DNA from: Maricaulis sp048269565
Lineage (GTDB): Bacteria > Pseudomonadota > Alphaproteobacteria > Caulobacterales > Maricaulaceae
Assembly: GCF_048269565.1 (NCBI RefSeq)
Contig: NZ_JBLXIK010000001.1
Location: 248,001-312,000 of the forward strand
Length of the DNA: 64,000 nucleotides
Reading direction: 5' to 3'
Under the pieces are notes generated by a model. The model worked only from the letters and a program-made list of their open reading frames with translations. It was not told where the DNA came from and made no database searches. The translations under genes were made by a program, and so were the position numbers. This document shows, piece by piece, positions 62,027 to 64,000 of this stretch (positions within the stretch are counted from its first letter, which is position 1; every line of letters starts with the position of its first letter).

Positions 62027-63669
62027 CAACCCTCATGCAGCCAAGTCCGCAGAATCGAGATCGATTCCTCGGGGTGGGACTCAACAATGCCGGCGACCTT
62101 CTTCACCGAAGAGGCCTTCACCTGGCCGTCAATCTTGGAAATGTCGATGCCATCGCTGGCGTCCGGCACCGCGGCTGCGGCCGGGCTGGCGCCGGGCAGC
62201 GCCATCGGCGCGGCTCCGCCTTCAACGCGGGCCGGGGCGGCACCGCCACCAGCGCCGGCCAGGGCCAGTCCGGCGGGCATTGCGGCGCCACCGGCGCCTT
62301 TGACCAGCGGCCGGGCGACCAGGAAAATCACCAGCAGGGCGGTAATGAACATCACGGCGATTTCGGCGATCCGCATGAAATCGCTTTTGCTGAAGCTCAG
62401 GCCCGAGCTTGCCGGTGTGCCGAGCAGCGGGTCTGTCCGGGCGAATTCGATCTGCGAGACCGTCACGGAGTCCTGACGGCCGCCAACCTCGTTGACATAG
62501 CCCATTGCCGAACGGACCAGGGCTTCGATCCGGTCGATCTCGGCCTGTGGCCGCTCGCGCCAGACGACACTGCCATCTTCCTGGGTCTCGAGAACGCCGT
62601 CGACCGCCACCGCGACCGAGAGCCGGTCGATGGCGCCGGCTTCCGTGATCTGGGTGCGGGTGGTGCTCGACATCGCGTAGTTGACGACATCGTTCGAGAT
62701 TTCACGGTTGGAACTGGCTCCGGCCGCCGCGCCATCGCCGGATTCGGCTTCGGGCAGGTTCTCCGAGGCGGAGACGCGATTGACATTGTTGCCGTCGATA
62801 TCGGTGCTGGTCTCGGTGCGGCGGTCGCGTGACTGCACGACGGCGCCATCGGGATCGTAGATCTCGGAACTTTCGGTGACGCTCTGGCGGTTGAGTTGCG
62901 CCGTGACCTGGACGCGGGCAGCGCCGGCACCGACGACGCCCTCGACCAGATCGAGAATATTCTGGCGCAGCTGGGTTTCAATCCCGCTCTGGCGTTCGTC
63001 CATCATCATGCTGACAGCGGACCCCTCGCCGCCGGCACCGGCCAGCTGGCGGCCGCGATCATCGGCGAGCGAGACATGATTGGCTTCCAGCCCGGCGCCG
63101 CTGGCGACGATATTGCGGATGACGCGGACCTGTTCCGCGTTCAGCGTCGCATTGGTGCTGATGGTGACTGCGGCGGTGGGGGCCTGCTGGTCGCGGGCAA
63201 ACAGGCGCCGCTCCGGCAGGTTCAGGTGGACCCGGGCGTTGGAAACGAAGGCCATCGACTGGATGGTTCGTGCCAGTTCACCCTCGAGGGCGCGCTTGGC
63301 ATTGAGGTTCTGCACAAAGCTGGTCTGGCCGAAACTGTCTTCGCGATCGAAGATCTCATAGCCGACCGAGGCGCCGCTCAACGGGCCGCCCGAGGCGACG
63401 CGGACCCGCGCTTCATCGACCTGGTCGCGCGGCACATAGATCGCCGTGCCGCCCTCCCTGATCTCGTACTCGACATTGGCCTGGTCGAGCAATTGTGCCG
63501 CCGAGGCTGCGGCGGCCGGGTCGAGGCCGGAATAGAGCAATGATTGCGAGCCGGCGCCGACATTGCCGGAGAAATAGACGAGCGCAGCGGCAACGCCGGC
63601 CGCGAGACCGAAGATGGCGGCCAGGCGGCCAATGCCAAAGGCCCTGAGCTGATCGAGAAGCGCGTTCAC
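62026..63669 (-). CDS. fliF: Flagellar MS-ring protein FliF
   Basis: 547 residues, GTG start with AGGATAA before it. Two transmembrane helices at the ends (LAAIFGLAAGVAAALVYFSG near residue 15 and IAVMFITALLVIFLVA near 440), YscJ-like periplasmic domains between, and a C-terminal FliG-binding tail with KIDGQVKASSVKKVAGIVES. The first flagellar structure formed. First gene of the operon fliF-fliG-fliH-fliN-flbD-flhA-flhF-flhG-like; a CtrA-like site lies upstream. Confidence 0.96.
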   Translation of the reverse strand: MNALLDQLRAFGIGRLAAIFGLAAGVAAALVYFSGNVGAGSQSLLYSGLDPAAAASAAQLLDQANVEYEIREGGTAIYVPRDQVDEARVRVASGGPLSGASVGYEIFDREDSFGQTSFVQNLNAKRALEGELARTIQSMAFVSNARVHLNLPERRLFARDQQAPTAAVTISTNATLNAEQVRVIRNIVASGAGLEANHVSLADDRGRQLAGAGGEGSAVSMMMDERQSGIETQLRQNILDLVEGVVGAGAARVQVTAQLNRQSVTESSEIYDPDGAVVQSRDRRTETSTDIDGNNVNRVSASENLPEAESGDGAAAGASSNREISNDVVNYAMSSTTRTQITEAGAIDRLSVAVAVDGVLETQEDGSVVWRERPQAEIDRIEALVRSAMGYVNEVGGRQDSVTVSQIEFARTDPLLGTPASSGLSFSKSDFMRIAEIAVMFITALLVIFLVARPLVKGAGGAAMPAGLALAGAGGGAAPARVEGGAAPMALPGASPAAAAVPDASDGIDISKIDGQVKASSVKKVAGIVESHPEESISILRTWLHEG

Positions 63670-63738
63670 AAGTTATCCTGCCGATTCAATTGCACGCATC
63701 ATGCGCGAACCACTGGGCAGAATTTTCCTACCGACCTC

Positions 63739-63754
63739 GTAAACGAGGCCTTAA
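63739..63754 (-). promoter_or_regulatory. CtrA-like binding site upstream of fliF
   Basis: On the minus strand TTAA (63754-63751), seven bases, TTTAC (63743-63739), close to the CtrA consensus TTAA-N7-TTAAC with one mismatch. It is about 70 bases before the fliF start, as in the Caulobacter fliF promoter controlled by CtrA. The core also contains CCTCG-TAAA-CGAGG. Confidence 0.6.
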
Positions 63755-63827
63755 TGCCGGCGCATCCTTCATGCATCCGGCCGGGCAGGGCAGTTGTGAC
63801 AGGTGTGTTTTCCCTGCGCGCACAGCA

Positions 63828-63857
63828 AAACGGCGGCTCCGGGGGGATGGAGCCGCC
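63828..63857 (-). terminator. Terminator of sciP
   Basis: Minus strand: GGCGGCTCC (63857-63849) pairs perfectly with GGAGCCGCC (63840-63832), eight-base loop, then GTTTTG (63831-63826). Confidence 0.8.
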
Positions 63858-63886
63858 ATTCTTGCACGTCTGGGTAAGCGCGTGCG

Positions 63887-64000
63887 CTATCTGTAGTGCT
63901 GAAGTCGAGTCGTGCGCAGACCGGCAAGGCCGTGCTTGTCGATCGATCTTTGCCAGCCGAGGAATTCCTCGACGGTGAGCGTGTATCGCTCACAGGCCTC
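63887..64000 (-). CDS. sciP: SciP-like CtrA inhibitor (DUF1153), C-terminal 37 residues
   Basis: The frame enters at base 64000 and stops at 63887-63889. It encodes YTLTVEEFLGWQRSIDKHGL then AGLRTTRLQHYR, the conserved C-terminal part of the DUF1153 helix-turn-helix family. In Caulobacter SciP binds CtrA and blocks it at target promoters and lies near fliF. The start is outside the window. Its position beside fliF supports the identification. Confidence 0.8.
   Translation of the reverse strand, partial: EACERYTLTVEEFLGWQRSIDKHGLAGLRTTRLQHYR

Overview
The window reads as one stretch of chromosome from an alphaproteobacterium of the Caulobacter/Maricaulis type (stalked or dimorphic marine bacteria; I infer Caulobacterales/Maricaulales, and Maricaulis-like is a guess). 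The reasons are high GC, a CtrA response regulator with the family's Asp51, the phosphotransferase ChpT, the C-terminus of a SciP-like CtrA inhibitor at the right edge, the Caulobacter-style flagellar order fliF-fliG-flbE(fliH)-fliN-flbD-flhA, and a cluster of GANTC sites in front of ctrA. No rRNA, tRNA, CRISPR array, prophage or intact insertion sequence was seen.

Layout. 1-8 kb: BolA-family end, a lipoprotein, a CorC/HlyC-type transporter with aroB and aroK, a small membrane protein, a large secreted repeat-type protein, xerD and accA. 8-17 kb: GNAT, secA, a parvulin lipoprotein, mutT, an orphan Flp pilin too short for usual ORF cut-offs, a methyltransferase, comF-like, grxC, a nitrilase-family hydrolase, DUF1178 and ubiG. 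17-28.7 kb: lysC-ptsP, a RodZ-like protein, ispG, an ArsC-like protein, a threonine-aldolase-like enzyme, an aspartyl-protease/PDZ protein, LOG, MAPEG and prfA-prmC. 28.7-37 kb: a DUF4167 protein, MATE, MOSC, clpB behind a heat-shock-type promoter, a glyoxalase-superfamily protein and an M23 peptidase. 37-45.4 kb: chpT, then cheA-cheW-cheY-cheB-cheR, a secreted hypothetical protein and ctrA with a large regulatory region. 45.8-48.6 kb: a small accessory patch (5'-truncated quinone oxidoreductase remnant, polytopic membrane protein, acyltransferase). 49.2-64 kb: fliI-fliJ, a putative haem/iron receptor and DUF6607 lipoprotein sharing a Fur-like control region, then the minus-strand flagellar operon from fliF down to the FlhG-like ATPase, and sciP.

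How it works together. The CckA-type phosphorelay is represented by ChpT and CtrA. A CtrA-like site lies in front of fliF, and SciP is a known CtrA antagonist, so the window holds both arms of the circuit that times flagellar assembly. The che operon supplies the steering system. FlbD sits in the early flagellar operon and would hand over to late sigma-54 genes.

The least explained item is a pair of similar, apparently structured leaders in front of the MATE gene (31139-31231) and the glyoxalase-superfamily gene (35507-35602), each behind a sigma-70-like promoter. They share an enclosing stem and a small hairpin whose stem and tetraloop differ in a compensatory way. This looks like a cis-regulatory RNA; I could not match it to a family from memory.
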